Source: JAJXWB01 sp046349215 (GTDB lineage Bacteria; Pseudomonadota; Alphaproteobacteria; Rhizobiales; Beijerinckiaceae). From it: a stretch of 64,000 nt of DNA. This document shows, in pieces, positions 25,519 to 33,947 of this stretch (the stretch's first letter is position 1; each line of letters begins with the position of its first letter). A program made the position numbers and the translations under genes. Location of the stretch: the NCBI GenBank assembly GCA_046349215.1, contig JAXMCV010000001.1, positions 1,116,001 to 1,180,000 of the forward strand, written 5' to 3'. Under the pieces are notes generated by a model. It was not told where the DNA came from. It did not search any database and was given only the letters and a program-made list of their open reading frames with translations.

Positions 25519-26391
25519 ATGGAAGACCACAGCAATGCCCAAGGATCCGTCAGCCCGCTTCGCCAGCGGATGCTCGAGGACATGACCATCCGCGGTTTCG
25601 GCGAGCAGACGAAGCGCGACTACGTCCGGCAGGTGCGTATGTTTGCGGCGTTCATCGACCGCAAGCCGGCCCTTGCCGAGCCGGAGGATCTGCGTCGCTA
25701 CCAGCTGCACATGGCGGCCAGCGGCGCGAGCGCCTCCACAATGAACCAGGCCTGCGCGGCCCTTCGGTTCTTCTTCCATGTGACGCTCGGCCGCCCTGGC
25801 TTCGGCGATCGGATGGCGCGGATCTCGACGCCCGAACGCTTACCCGTCGTATTGAGCCCGGAGGAGGTCGCACTGCTGCTGGCGCATGCCTCGAACCTGA
25901 AGCACCGGGCGGCGCTCAGCGTCGCCTATGGTTGCGGCCTGCGCGTTTCCGAGATCGCCAACCTCAAAGTCTCGGATATCGACAGCGCCCGGATGCTGAT
26001 CCGCGTCGAACAGGGCAAGGGACGCAAGGATCGCTATGTCATGCTGTCGCCCGATCTGCTCGCGCTGTTACGGCAGTGGTGGCGGGAGAAGCGGCCGAAG
26101 GGATGGCTGTTCCCAGGCCAACAGCCAGGCCAGCCGATCACCTCACGCCAGCTCAGCCGCGCCTGCGTTGCCGCCGCGGCGAGCGCGAGGCTCGGCAAGC
26201 GCGTCTCCATGCACACGCTGCGGCACAGCTTCGCCACGCATCTTCTGGAGCAGAAGGTCGATATCCGCGTCATCCAGACGCTGCTCGGCCACAGGAAGCT
26301 CGACACAACGGCGATCTACACGCGCGTTGCCCTCAAGACGATCCGCGACGTCGAGAGCCCGCTCGCGCTGCTCGCGCCCCCGCACTCCTGA
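25519..26391 (+). CDS. tyrosine recombinase/integrase of the IS91-type element
   Basis: Tyrosine recombinase of 290 residues with a SAM-like N-terminal core-binding domain (about 15-95) and a catalytic domain. Catalytic residues are R142 (GCGLRVSEI), H232-x2-R235 (MHTLRHSF), H258 (LLGHRK) and Y267 (AIYTRV). It ends 13 bases before the IS91-type transposase gene; this pair of genes is a known composition of a subgroup of IS91-like elements in rhizobia and relatives. Its exact role in transposition is not established. Confidence 0.92.
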   Translation: MEDHSNAQGSVSPLRQRMLEDMTIRGFGEQTKRDYVRQVRMFAAFIDRKPALAEPEDLRRYQLHMAASGASASTMNQACAALRFFFHVTLGRPGFGDRMARISTPERLPVVLSPEEVALLLAHASNLKHRAALSVAYGCGLRVSEIANLKVSDIDSARMLIRVEQGKGRKDRYVMLSPDLLALLRQWWREKRPKGWLFPGQQPGQPITSRQLSRACVAAAASARLGKRVSMHTLRHSFATHLLEQKVDIRVIQTLLGHRKLDTTAIYTRVALKTIRDVESPLALLAPPHS

Positions 26392-26404
26392 AGACCGCGC
26401 CGTC

Positions 26405-27643
26405 ATGGCGCGGCCTCGCCTCGAGGTCGCAGACGTCTTTCGTCGGCATGGGGAGGCATATCTTGCCGCCCACGCCGGCCGTCTGAGCCTCGGCCAACTC
26501 AAGGTCGTCTCGGCGATCCGGGCTTGTCGCACCGCGGCGCTCGGTGGCCATGTCGCGCGCTGCGACGGCTGCGGCCATGTCGAGATCGGATACAACTCCT
26601 GTCGCAACCGGCATTGTCCGAAGTGCCAGGGATTTGCCGCGCGCGCCTGGCTCGACAAGCGTCAAGCCGATCTACTGCCGCTCGCCTACTATCACGTCGT
26701 CTTCACCCTGCCGGCGGCGATCGCCGCAATCGCTTTCCAAAACAAGGCGGCGCTCTACGACCTGCTCATGAAGACCGCTGCCGAGACGCTGACGACGATC
26801 GCCGTCGATCCGAAGCGGCTCGGCGTCAGAATCGGATTCACCAGCGTGCTGCACACTTGGGGATCGGCGCTCACTCACCATCCGCACGTCCACATCATCG
26901 TCCCCGGCGGCGGCCTGTCGCCGGACGGCGAACGCTGGATCGCCTGCAAGCCCGGCTTCTTTCTGCCCGTGCGTGTCCTGTCGCGCTTCTTCCGTCGCCG
27001 CTTCCTGGAAGGCTTGCTCGCCCTTCATGAGGGCGGCCGGCTGACCTTCTTCGGCGACCTCGCCGGGCTCGCCAACCCCGGTGTGTTCAGAGCCCGTCTC
27101 GCGCCGCTGCGCCGCGCCGAATGGGTCATCTACGCCAAGCGCCCGTTCGGCGGCCCTCAGGCCGTCCTCGCCTATCTGTCGCGCTACACCCACCGCGTCG
27201 CCATCTCAGACAGCCGCATCGTCGCATTCGACGGTCATCGCGTCTCCTTCCGCTGGAAGGACTATCGCGCTCGGGCGAGCGCGCCGGGCGCATGGATCAA
27301 GACCATGACGCTGCCCGTCGACGAGTTCATGCGCCGCTTCCTGCTGCACGTTCTCCCCGATGGCTTCCACCGCATCCGCCATTACGGCTTCCTCGCCGGC
27401 GCCGCGCGCGTCAAGAACGTCGCGCGCATCAGACAGATGATTGCCGACGTCAGTGGCGCACCGCAGGCCCGACAGAACGTCGGCGAGCCGCATGCCGAAC
27501 CGGCAGAAGCGGGTGTCGACGATGAGCGCGAGGAATCCTTCCCCTGCCGCTGCTGTGGTGGTCGCATGACCATCGTCGAGCGCTTCGCCCGCGGCGGCGC
27601 TCCGCAAACGTCGTTCGCAGCCGGATGGAGCGATACATCATGA
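26405..27643 (+). CDS. IS91-family HUH transposase
   Basis: Rolling-circle transposase of 412 residues from the ATG at 26405. An N-terminal zinc-binding domain is visible (CDGCGHVEIGYNSCRNRHCPKC, about 53-74). The metal-binding HUH motif is H161-V-H163 in HHPHVHIIV. The catalytic tyrosine pair is Y257 and Y261 in AYLSRYTHR. A second Cys cluster (FPCRCCGGRM) is near the C-terminus. All key residues are intact, so the protein is probably functional. Confidence 0.93.
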   Translation: MARPRLEVADVFRRHGEAYLAAHAGRLSLGQLKVVSAIRACRTAALGGHVARCDGCGHVEIGYNSCRNRHCPKCQGFAARAWLDKRQADLLPLAYYHVVFTLPAAIAAIAFQNKAALYDLLMKTAAETLTTIAVDPKRLGVRIGFTSVLHTWGSALTHHPHVHIIVPGGGLSPDGERWIACKPGFFLPVRVLSRFFRRRFLEGLLALHEGGRLTFFGDLAGLANPGVFRARLAPLRRAEWVIYAKRPFGGPQAVLAYLSRYTHRVAISDSRIVAFDGHRVSFRWKDYRARASAPGAWIKTMTLPVDEFMRRFLLHVLPDGFHRIRHYGFLAGAARVKNVARIRQMIADVSGAPQARQNVGEPHAEPAEAGVDDEREESFPCRCCGGRMTIVERFARGGAPQTSFAAGWSDTS

Positions 27644-28189
27644 TCTGCCCGCGGACCGTCTGCCCCAACCACGATTCCGAACGCACGCAAATTACCGGCG
27701 CAACGCAGCCGCTCGCTTCATGCTCGACAAAATCGACTGCCCAGACGAGCTCGCCGAGCCGGCGCTTCGATCAACGCATCATCCGCAGAAATCATCCACG
27801 ACCGAAGCGCGCCCGTCGCCGCGACACAACCGCAGTCGGCGACACACCGTTCGCGAAAGCCCCATAGCGCCGGCCAATCTGAAACGCCCAACCACTGGGC
27901 CGCGGCTTCCTCCATCGGAGGATTGCCGACGCCGGCCCGCGCGCCGTCACGCACATCCGGGTCGGGCCGGCGTCCGCAATCCTTCACGTTCTCGCGCATT
28001 AGCGCGGGACCCGGAAACCGACATTCGGGCCGACGCACCCGGCAGCGGACATTCCCAACCGCCGGAAGGGGCGGGGAGCGGACGAACGTCAGCGCGTTGG
28101 AAACGGTCAGGAGTCGCAATGACCGGTCTCGGTGTTCCATGACATCGCGGCGCTGGATATGCTGGGGGCGTCAAATCGAGGATGCGACC
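27644..28189. other. non-coding stretch between IS91 transposase and GFA gene
   Basis: Several short open frames exist on both strands but all are arginine/proline-rich and overlap each other, as expected for random GC-rich DNA. The IS91 terminus is probably in the first 250 bases. The first copy of a 29-bp repeat is at 28046-28074. Confidence 0.5.
28046..28074. repeat. 29-bp direct repeat, copy 1
   Basis: Begins CGGACATTCCCAACCGCCGG and continues AAGGGGCGG. It matches the copy at 28778-28806 with one difference (A for C at position 6) and lies upstream of the GFA gene. Confidence 0.7.
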
Positions 28190-28669
28190 ATGCCTCTGAT
28201 GAAGCCGCTCGAAGGCGGGTGCATTTGCGGAACGCTGCGCTATCGCGTGAGCGATCTGCCGCTTTCCGTGCTCGCCTGTCACTGCGGAAACTGCAAGCGC
28301 AGGTCCGGAGCCGCCTATTCGCTCTCCATGATGACTTTGCGCAAGGATTTCGAGCAAACGTCAGGCGAGACGATCACTTGCGAGGTTGCCGGTGGAAGTG
28401 GGTCGATGCATCGGCAGCACTACTGTCCGAATTGCCTGACCCGCACGCATTCAGAAATGCTGGCGTATCCCGAGATCGTTACAGTCAGGCCCGGAACGCT
28501 TGACGATCCCCGCGCTGTTACGCCGATAGCGCAAATCTGGACCAAGCTCGCGCTGTCCTATGCATTGCTGCCGAACATTCGTGGGTTCGAGGAAAATCCA
28601 CCAGACGTGGCGGCGCTGATCGGCGAATGGCGGGCGGCTCATGGCCACTTGGTATCTTCCGCCGCTTGA
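28190..28669 (+). CDS. GFA/CENP-V family zinc protein
   Basis: Protein of 159 residues in the glutathione-dependent formaldehyde-activating (Gfa)/CENP-V family. Zinc ligands are in GGCICGTLRYRV, CHCGNCKRRSG and HYCPNCLTRT, the family's three Cys groups. The ATG at 28190 (MPLMKPLEGG) is preferred; ATG at 28199 is possible. Most such proteins are carbon-sulfur lyase-like or of unknown activity, so a formaldehyde role should not be assumed. It is flanked by a 29-bp direct repeat. Confidence 0.88.
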   Translation: MPLMKPLEGGCICGTLRYRVSDLPLSVLACHCGNCKRRSGAAYSLSMMTLRKDFEQTSGETITCEVAGGSGSMHRQHYCPNCLTRTHSEMLAYPEIVTVRPGTLDDPRAVTPIAQIWTKLALSYALLPNIRGFEENPPDVAALIGEWRAAHGHLVSSAA

Positions 28670-28777
28670 AGCGATTGCGCCCGGCGAGCAGACACTGGAT
28701 CTGGTCGCGCTGACCGTCCGCATCCGGTCGACAACAGCCAGAAGGCTAGGGTCTGACGCCTGCCGTTATCCCCTTTG

Positions 28778-28806
28778 CGGACCTTCCCAACCGCCGGAAG
28801 GGGCGG
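28778..28806. repeat. 29-bp direct repeat, copy 2
   Basis: Second copy of the repeat at 28046-28074, 28 of 29 bases identical, 109 bases after the GFA stop. The two copies bracket the GFA gene. The core itself is partly self-complementary (TTCC...GGAA). Confidence 0.7.
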
Positions 28807-28879
28807 ATAGCAGAAGCTCGCTTTGAGCCGCGGCTTCGACCGCTCCTGGACCCATCTCAGACTTCGTGATTGTCCGCCT

Positions 28880-29524
28880 TCAGCGCATGTATAAAGAGCC
28901 GCCGCCCTCTACAAATCCTACGATCAACCGCTTGAGCGACTCTTCGAGCGCGGCTTGCGGGATACGACGGTTTTCCGTTGCGACCACTGCTCGCAAGACG
29001 CCCGCAATGGCATGAACGAGCACGAACGCATCTGCTGGTGGCAGCGGTTTACTGGTTTCGCCCGCAGGAGCGAGGCCCTTCGTAATCGCCTGATCGAACA
29101 ACGCCTCGTATAGCGGCCTCAATCTGCCCCCGGTCGGCGAAGACAACGCGCGCTCCAGAAGCGCGCGGTGGGCCCCGCGCCTTCCGCTGTAGCTGCTGAG
29201 GACCGCTCGCACGATCGCGGGAATACGGCCGCCTTTCGTATCGGGCGCTCCCCCAGCGGCCTTGAGCACCCGCGCTGAAAGTCCAGCCATCTCACGGTCG
29301 GTGAGCGCGTCCAGCACTGCGCCCTTGTCGTCGAAATACTGATAGAGCGTTCCAATGCTTACGCCCGCAGTCTCTGCGATTGCGTTCGTTGTCGTCTTCG
29401 CAACGCCATCGCGCTCGATCAGGCGAACCGCTGCCTCCAATATGAGCTCGACCTTGTCATTTGCGCGCGCCTGCTGTGGCCGGCGACGTACGGCTGACTG
29501 TTTTCGTTGAAAGTTTGCAGGCAT
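28880..29524 (-). CDS. TetR-family regulator, divergent from a secreted hydrolase
   Basis: TetR/AcrR regulator of 215 residues from the ATG at 29524 (MPANFQRKQSAVRRR). The helix-turn-helix reads TTTNAIAETAGVSIGTLYQYFDDKGAVL. A C-terminal helical domain follows. A perfect 9-bp inverted repeat sits 29 bases upstream of its start, between it and the divergent hydrolase gene, and is very likely its operator. Confidence 0.92.
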   Translation of the reverse strand: MPANFQRKQSAVRRRPQQARANDKVELILEAAVRLIERDGVAKTTTNAIAETAGVSIGTLYQYFDDKGAVLDALTDREMAGLSARVLKAAGGAPDTKGGRIPAIVRAVLSSYSGRRGAHRALLERALSSPTGGRLRPLYEALFDQAITKGLAPAGETSKPLPPADAFVLVHAIAGVLRAVVATENRRIPQAALEESLKRLIVGFVEGGGSLYMR

Positions 29525-29552
29525 TGCGGCGCGCTCCGGAACGCGAGTTGGC

Positions 29553-29573
29553 AATATGAGCAACGCTCATATT
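29553..29573. promoter_or_regulatory. operator palindrome for the 28880-29524 TetR
   Basis: AATATGAGC (29553-29561) and GCTCATATT (29565-29573) are perfect 9-base arms with a three-base spacer. The site is in the 101-base divergent gap, where it can control both genes. Confidence 0.8.
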
Positions 29574-29625
29574 ATTCGGGAACGTTGCAGCGGCAAGCAG
29601 CCGCTCCCTTCCTCGGAGGCTCTAG

Positions 29626-30882
29626 ATGGATAGGAGATCGATGATGCTCGCGACCGCGGGATTGACGACTGTTGCTTTCGCGACCGACGACGCCATGGCT
29701 CAGTCCTCGCCGGAAAGGCGACCCGATCAGCGGCTGGGCCAGACCTTCCGCTTCAGCGACCACGACATGGACCTCTTCTTCGTCGCGGCTCTCGGCTGGG
29801 GGCCGACAGGCGGTCTCGACATTGGACAGGCCTTCTACATCGCCTCGCAGATCACGGACGGAGAACCCGACAGCTGGGTTAAGGCCTTTTCAGTCTACGG
29901 CGACGCGATGAATGCGCAGGCCGCCGCGTGGCGGGCGCACGGCTGGACGCGAGCAGGCGGCGAAGCGCGCCTGAAGGCTTTCGCAGCCTATCGTTCGGCC
30001 TGGCAGTTTGCGGGTCCCGGCGACGTCTTCGCGTCCCTTGTCCGCAAGCACAAGACCGCGTTCGCAGCGGCGATGACCGAGCTGGCGCTGCCGGCTACGC
30101 CGTTCAGTGCGCCTTACGCCGACAAGAAATTGCCCGGTGTCTTCTTCCAGAATCCGATATCCGATGCGCCTGTGGTCCTCGTGATCGGGGGCGCCGATAC
30201 CTGCTTCGAAGACCTGTTCCTGACGATCGGCCGCAATCTGCTCGATCGGGGTTATTCGGTCGCCCTCGCCGATCTGCCGGGCCAAGGGATTACGCAGGCA
30301 GACGGGCTGCACTGGGAGTGGGAGGCTGAGAAACCCATTGCGGCAGTCCTCGACGTTCTGATCGACCGCTTCAGCGCCAAGCCCGGACGCATTGCGCTGA
30401 TCGGCCTTAGCCTTGGCGGCTACTTCGTCGCGCGGGCGGCAGGCCACGATGCGAGACTTGCGACGGTCATCGCGAGCACGCCTTTTCCGAGCCCGGCGCA
30501 ATTGTTCGAACTGTCGGTTGCAGCAGCCATGAAGAGCGGAAGCGGCCCGGCCGCGGCGCCCACGCAGGCTGCGTTGCGCAGCTGGCGCACCACGTTCTGG
30601 AAGGCGGGCGCGAAGACGCCGCAAGAACTCGTCGAACGCACGTCGAAGATGGTCGCAGATCCTGCGCTGGTGACGTTGCCCTTCCTCTCAATCCTGGGAA
30701 GCGGCGATTCTCCGGTCTTCGCGGCGCAAGCCCGGGACTGGCATCGCGACATCAGATCGGCACGAAAGGAGTTCGTGCTCCTCGACGCCGCCACGGGCGC
30801 GGATGGCCATGTGCAGGTTAACAACCGACTGCGCTTGACCCAGGAGGCGGTCGGCTGGATGGACGAGATATTCAGCAAATAG
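29626..30882 (+). CDS. exported alpha/beta hydrolase (FrsA/DHPON-hydrolase-like)
   Basis: Protein of 418 residues with an N-terminal export signal (MDRRSMMLATAGLTTVAFAT...AMAQ), with Arg pair suggestive of Tat. A helical cap-like region spans about 60-160 and an alpha/beta-hydrolase core follows, with nucleophile elbow LIGLSLGGYF, oxyanion region VLVIGGADTCFED and a C-terminal catalytic His in DGHVQVNN. The layout resembles 2,6-dihydropseudooxynicotine hydrolase and FrsA-type proteins that cleave C-C bonds or esters. It is controlled by the divergent TetR. Substrate unknown. Confidence 0.82.
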   Translation: MDRRSMMLATAGLTTVAFATDDAMAQSSPERRPDQRLGQTFRFSDHDMDLFFVAALGWGPTGGLDIGQAFYIASQITDGEPDSWVKAFSVYGDAMNAQAAAWRAHGWTRAGGEARLKAFAAYRSAWQFAGPGDVFASLVRKHKTAFAAAMTELALPATPFSAPYADKKLPGVFFQNPISDAPVVLVIGGADTCFEDLFLTIGRNLLDRGYSVALADLPGQGITQADGLHWEWEAEKPIAAVLDVLIDRFSAKPGRIALIGLSLGGYFVARAAGHDARLATVIASTPFPSPAQLFELSVAAAMKSGSGPAAAPTQAALRSWRTTFWKAGAKTPQELVERTSKMVADPALVTLPFLSILGSGDSPVFAAQARDWHRDIRSARKEFVLLDAATGADGHVQVNNRLRLTQEAVGWMDEIFSK

Positions 30883-31085
30883 ACTGCCTCGGACGGCAGC
30901 GCATCGCGACGGGCCTGCTGGCGTCGACCACCGGGGTCGGCGCAAAGCGGGAAGTAAGTAGGACGTGTGTTTCGGCGTGCAATTTTGACCCCCTGACGGG
31001 GTGAATCGGCGTCCAAAATTGACCCCCTCGATATTGATCGATCTGGCAGCCTGCTCGTTTGGACCGAGCGAGCGGGCGGTGGGGG

Positions 31086-32582
31086 ATGCTGATTGTGGAG
31101 ACGATCGGCCGGATACGGCGTGAGCGGTTCGTCAAGGGCAAGTCGATCAAGCAGATCGCGCGCGATCTCGGCCTGTCGCGCAACACGGTCCGGAAGGTCT
31201 TGCGATCTGAGGAGACCTCGTTCGCCTACGAGCGCGAAGTCCAACCACGCCCGAAGCTTGGGCGCTGGACGGCCGATCTGGATCGCTTGCTGACAGCAAA
31301 CACGAGCAGTTCGGCCCGGGAGCGACTGACGCTGATCCGCCTGTTCGAGGAGCTGCGGGCTCTAGGCTACGAGGGCGGGTACGACGCGGTTCGGCGATAT
31401 GCCCGCCACTGGAGCGAAGAGCACGCCGGACAGACAGCGGCGGCCTTCGTGCCTTTGTCGTTTGCGCCGGGCGAGGCCTACCAGTTCGACTGGAGCCACG
31501 AGATCGTCATGATGAACGGCGCGACGATCACGGTGAAGGTCGCCCACATGCGGCTTTGCCACAGCCGGATGTTCATCGCCCGCGCCTATCCACGTGAGAC
31601 GCAGGAGATGGTGTTCGACGCGCACGAGCGCGCCTTCGCCTTCTTCAAGGGCGCCTGCGCGCGCGGCATCTACGACAACATGAAGACGGCGGTCGACACG
31701 ATCTTTGTCGGCAAGGACCGCCAGTACAATCGCCGCTTCCTGCAGATGTGCTCGCATCATCTGGTCGACCCGGTCGCCTGTACGCCGGCGTCTGGCTGGG
31801 AGAAGGGACAGGTCGAGAACCAGGTCGGCCTGGTACGCGAGCGCTTCTTCACCCCGCGATTGCGGTTCAAGACCTACGACGAGCTGAACGCCTGGCTTTT
31901 GGACAAGTGCATCGCCTATGCGAAGACGCATGCCCATCCGGAGCGCCCGGACACGACGGTCTGGGCGGCGTTCGAGGAAGAGCGTCCCCACCTCGTGCCC
32001 TACCGCGGCCGCTTCGATGGCTTCCATGCATTGCCGGCCTCGGTGTCGAAGACCTGTCTGGTCCGGTTCGACAACAACAAGTACTCGGTCAGCGCCAGCG
32101 CCGTCGGGCGACCGGTCGAGATCCATGCCTATGCCGACCGGATCGTGATCCGGCAGGACGGCCGCATCGTCGCCGAACATGCCCGCTGCTACGGGCGTGG
32201 CGAGACGGTCTACGACCCTTGGCATTACGTGCCGGTGCTGGCGCGCAAGCCCGGCGCGTTGCGCAACGGGGCGCCGTTCAAGGACTGGGTCCTGCCTGCG
32301 GCGCTGGAGCGCGTGCGGCGCAAGCTCTCCGGCAGCGACGACGGCGACCGTCAGATGGTCTCGATATTGGCAGCAGTCCTGACCGACGGCTTGCCCGCGG
32401 TCGAGGCCGCTTGTGCCGAGGCGCTTGCCGAGGGCGTCCACTCCGCCGACGTGATCATCAACATCCTGGCGCGCCGCCGCGATCCGCCGCCGATCGGTCC
32501 GATCGCGACGCCGGCGTCGTTGACGTTGCGTCACGCGCCAATCGCCGACTGCGCCAGATACGACCAACTCAGGAGGGCCTGA
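31086..32582 (+). CDS. istA: IS21-family transposase IstA
   Basis: Transposase of 498 residues from the ATG at 31086 (MLIVETIGRIRRERF). The N-terminal helix-turn-helix is SIKQIARDLGLSRNTVRKVLR. The DDE catalytic core begins at YQFDWSHE and the C-terminal beta-barrel/Mu-like region includes RFDNNKYSVSASAVGRPVEI. Intact frame. Followed by istB after two bases. Confidence 0.95.
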   Translation: MLIVETIGRIRRERFVKGKSIKQIARDLGLSRNTVRKVLRSEETSFAYEREVQPRPKLGRWTADLDRLLTANTSSSARERLTLIRLFEELRALGYEGGYDAVRRYARHWSEEHAGQTAAAFVPLSFAPGEAYQFDWSHEIVMMNGATITVKVAHMRLCHSRMFIARAYPRETQEMVFDAHERAFAFFKGACARGIYDNMKTAVDTIFVGKDRQYNRRFLQMCSHHLVDPVACTPASGWEKGQVENQVGLVRERFFTPRLRFKTYDELNAWLLDKCIAYAKTHAHPERPDTTVWAAFEEERPHLVPYRGRFDGFHALPASVSKTCLVRFDNNKYSVSASAVGRPVEIHAYADRIVIRQDGRIVAEHARCYGRGETVYDPWHYVPVLARKPGALRNGAPFKDWVLPAALERVRRKLSGSDDGDRQMVSILAAVLTDGLPAVEAACAEALAEGVHSADVIINILARRRDPPPIGPIATPASLTLRHAPIADCARYDQLRRA

Positions 32583-32584
32583 CC

Positions 32585-33313
32585 ATGGAGCGCACCGAAG
32601 TTCTCGACCTGATGGGATCTCTCAAGCTCTTCGGCATGCGGACCGCCTACGACGAGACGCTCGCCGTGGCGGTCAAGCGCAAGCACGAACCGCAGCGCTT
32701 CGTCGGCGACCTCCTGAAGGCCGAGATCTCGGAGAAGCAAGCGCGCTCCATCAAGTATCAGCTCACCGTCGCCAAACTGCCGCTCGCCAAGGACGTCGAC
32801 GACTTTGCCTTCAAGGACACCCCGATCAACGAGGCGCTGGTCCGCGATCTCGCGGGCGGGGGCTTCATCGTCCAGCAGCGCAACGTCGTACTCGTTGGCG
32901 GCACGGGAACCGGCAAAACTCATCTGGCGATCGCCATCGCCCGCGCCTGCATCCGTGCTGGCTCGCGCGGCCGCTTCTTTACGACCGTCGATCTCGTCAA
33001 CCGGCTGGAGGCGGAGACACGTGGAGGCCGGCAGGGGCGGCTTGCTGACTATCTCACGCGCCTCGACTTCGTCATCCTCGACGAACTGGGCTATCTGCCC
33101 TTCGCCCAGGCTGGCGGCCAACTCCTGTTCCATCTGATCAGCCGGCTCTACGAACGCACGTCCGTCATCGTCACGACCAACCTTGCCTTCGGCGAATGGC
33201 CGAGCGTGTTCGGGGACCCGAAAATGACAACCGCGCTGCTCGACCGGCTCACGCATCACTGCGACATCGTTGAGACCGGCAACGAGAGCTGGCGCTTCAA
33301 GCACCGCGTCTGA
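32585..33313 (+). CDS. istB: IS21-family ATP-binding helper protein IstB
   Basis: AAA+ ATPase of 242 residues, DnaC-like, which directs target choice and assists IstA. Walker A is GGTGTGKTH, Walker B VILDELGYLPF, and the sensor segment is SVIVTTNLAFGEW. The ATG at 32585 follows AGGAGGGCCTGACC and lies two bases after the istA stop. Confidence 0.95.
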   Translation: MERTEVLDLMGSLKLFGMRTAYDETLAVAVKRKHEPQRFVGDLLKAEISEKQARSIKYQLTVAKLPLAKDVDDFAFKDTPINEALVRDLAGGGFIVQQRNVVLVGGTGTGKTHLAIAIARACIRAGSRGRFFTTVDLVNRLEAETRGGRQGRLADYLTRLDFVILDELGYLPFAQAGGQLLFHLISRLYERTSVIVTTNLAFGEWPSVFGDPKMTTALLDRLTHHCDIVETGNESWRFKHRV

Positions 33314-33455
33314 ATCCCCGCGACCTCGGTCCCGCACGCGCGACGCCGCCGCAACCCCCACCAGCCGCGGCGACGCGCGCGCTCGCATCCGTGTCTATGA
33401 CAAGGGGGTCAACTTTGGACGCCGATCAGGGGGCAATATTGCAAGCCGATTGACA

Positions 33456-33785
33456 ACCAAGGAGGCGTTGACCCGGTGGCTCGCGATCCGTCGTGCACGT
33501 GATAGCGACTGGTTGTTTCCGAGCCGAACCCGGAACGGCGATCATATGAGCACGCGTCAGTACAGCCGCCTTGTTGGCGATTGGGTTGCCTTGGTCGGAC
33601 TCAACCCCGCCGACTACGGCACTCACAGTCTGAGGCGAACAAAGGTATCGCTCGTCTATAAGCGCACCGGTAACATCCGGGCGTGTCAACTGTTGCTCGG
33701 CCACACGAAACTGGAGAGCACGGTGCGATATCTCGGAGTCGAAGTCGACGACGCACTCGTTCTATCCGCGCAGATAGACCTTTGA
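33456..33785 (+). pseudogene. tyrosine recombinase, 3' fragment next to IS21
   Basis: The reading frame leaving the IS21 end encodes about 110 residues of the C-terminal catalytic part of a phage-type integrase: a GTHSLRRTKVS box (H-x2-R), LLGHTKLEST and the nucleophile in VRYLG. The N-terminal domain and first catalytic Arg are missing, and no matching 5' half lies on the other side of the IS. It is therefore the remnant of an older mobile element cut by IS21 and an adjacent deletion. Confidence 0.8.
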
Positions 33786-33882
33786 GCACATTCGCGGCGC
33801 CCAGCTTGGCTTGCCGCCGACGACCAAAAGCGGAATTTCCGAACGTCCTTCCTCCGATCTACTACGAATCGATATGACTTCG

Positions 33883-33897
33883 CGGTCAATATGACCG
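33883..33897. promoter_or_regulatory. palindrome upstream of TetR gene
   Basis: CGGTCA-ATA-TGACCG is a perfect 6-base-arm palindrome 50 bases before the GTG start at 33948. A further ATATGAC half-site is at 33872. TGAC half-sites recur upstream of the paralogous TetR at 36267-36306, so it is a likely operator. Confidence 0.5.
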
Positions 33898-33947
33898 GGC
33901 GTTGAAACGGTGTAACATTGAGGCGAACGCAGGTCGAAGGCGGACAG

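Larger units (their letters stand above)
25519..27643 (+). mobile_element. IS91-type rolling-circle element (coding core; ends not resolved)
   Basis: The recombinase and HUH transposase genes define the element. IS91-like elements have no inverted repeats; their ori and ter ends need comparison with other copies. The left end probably lies between 25330 and 25491 and the right end beyond 27643. Confidence 0.75.
30966..33455 (+). mobile_element. IS21-family insertion sequence
   Basis: About 2.5 kb, with istA and istB and the multiple terminal repeats typical of the family. The left end has two related 24-base repeats (30971-30994 and 31005-31028, both ending TTGACCCCCT). Inverted copies lie at the right end (33403-33426 and about 33428-33450). 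The termini read TGT...ACA. No matching target duplication was found at the flanks, consistent with an adjacent deletion or recombination. The right end abuts a broken integrase. Confidence 0.85.

Noticed and set aside
27718..28142. Paired open frames on both strands after the IS91 transposase
   Set aside because: Both are low-quality, mutually overlapping and lack ribosome-binding sites or family features.
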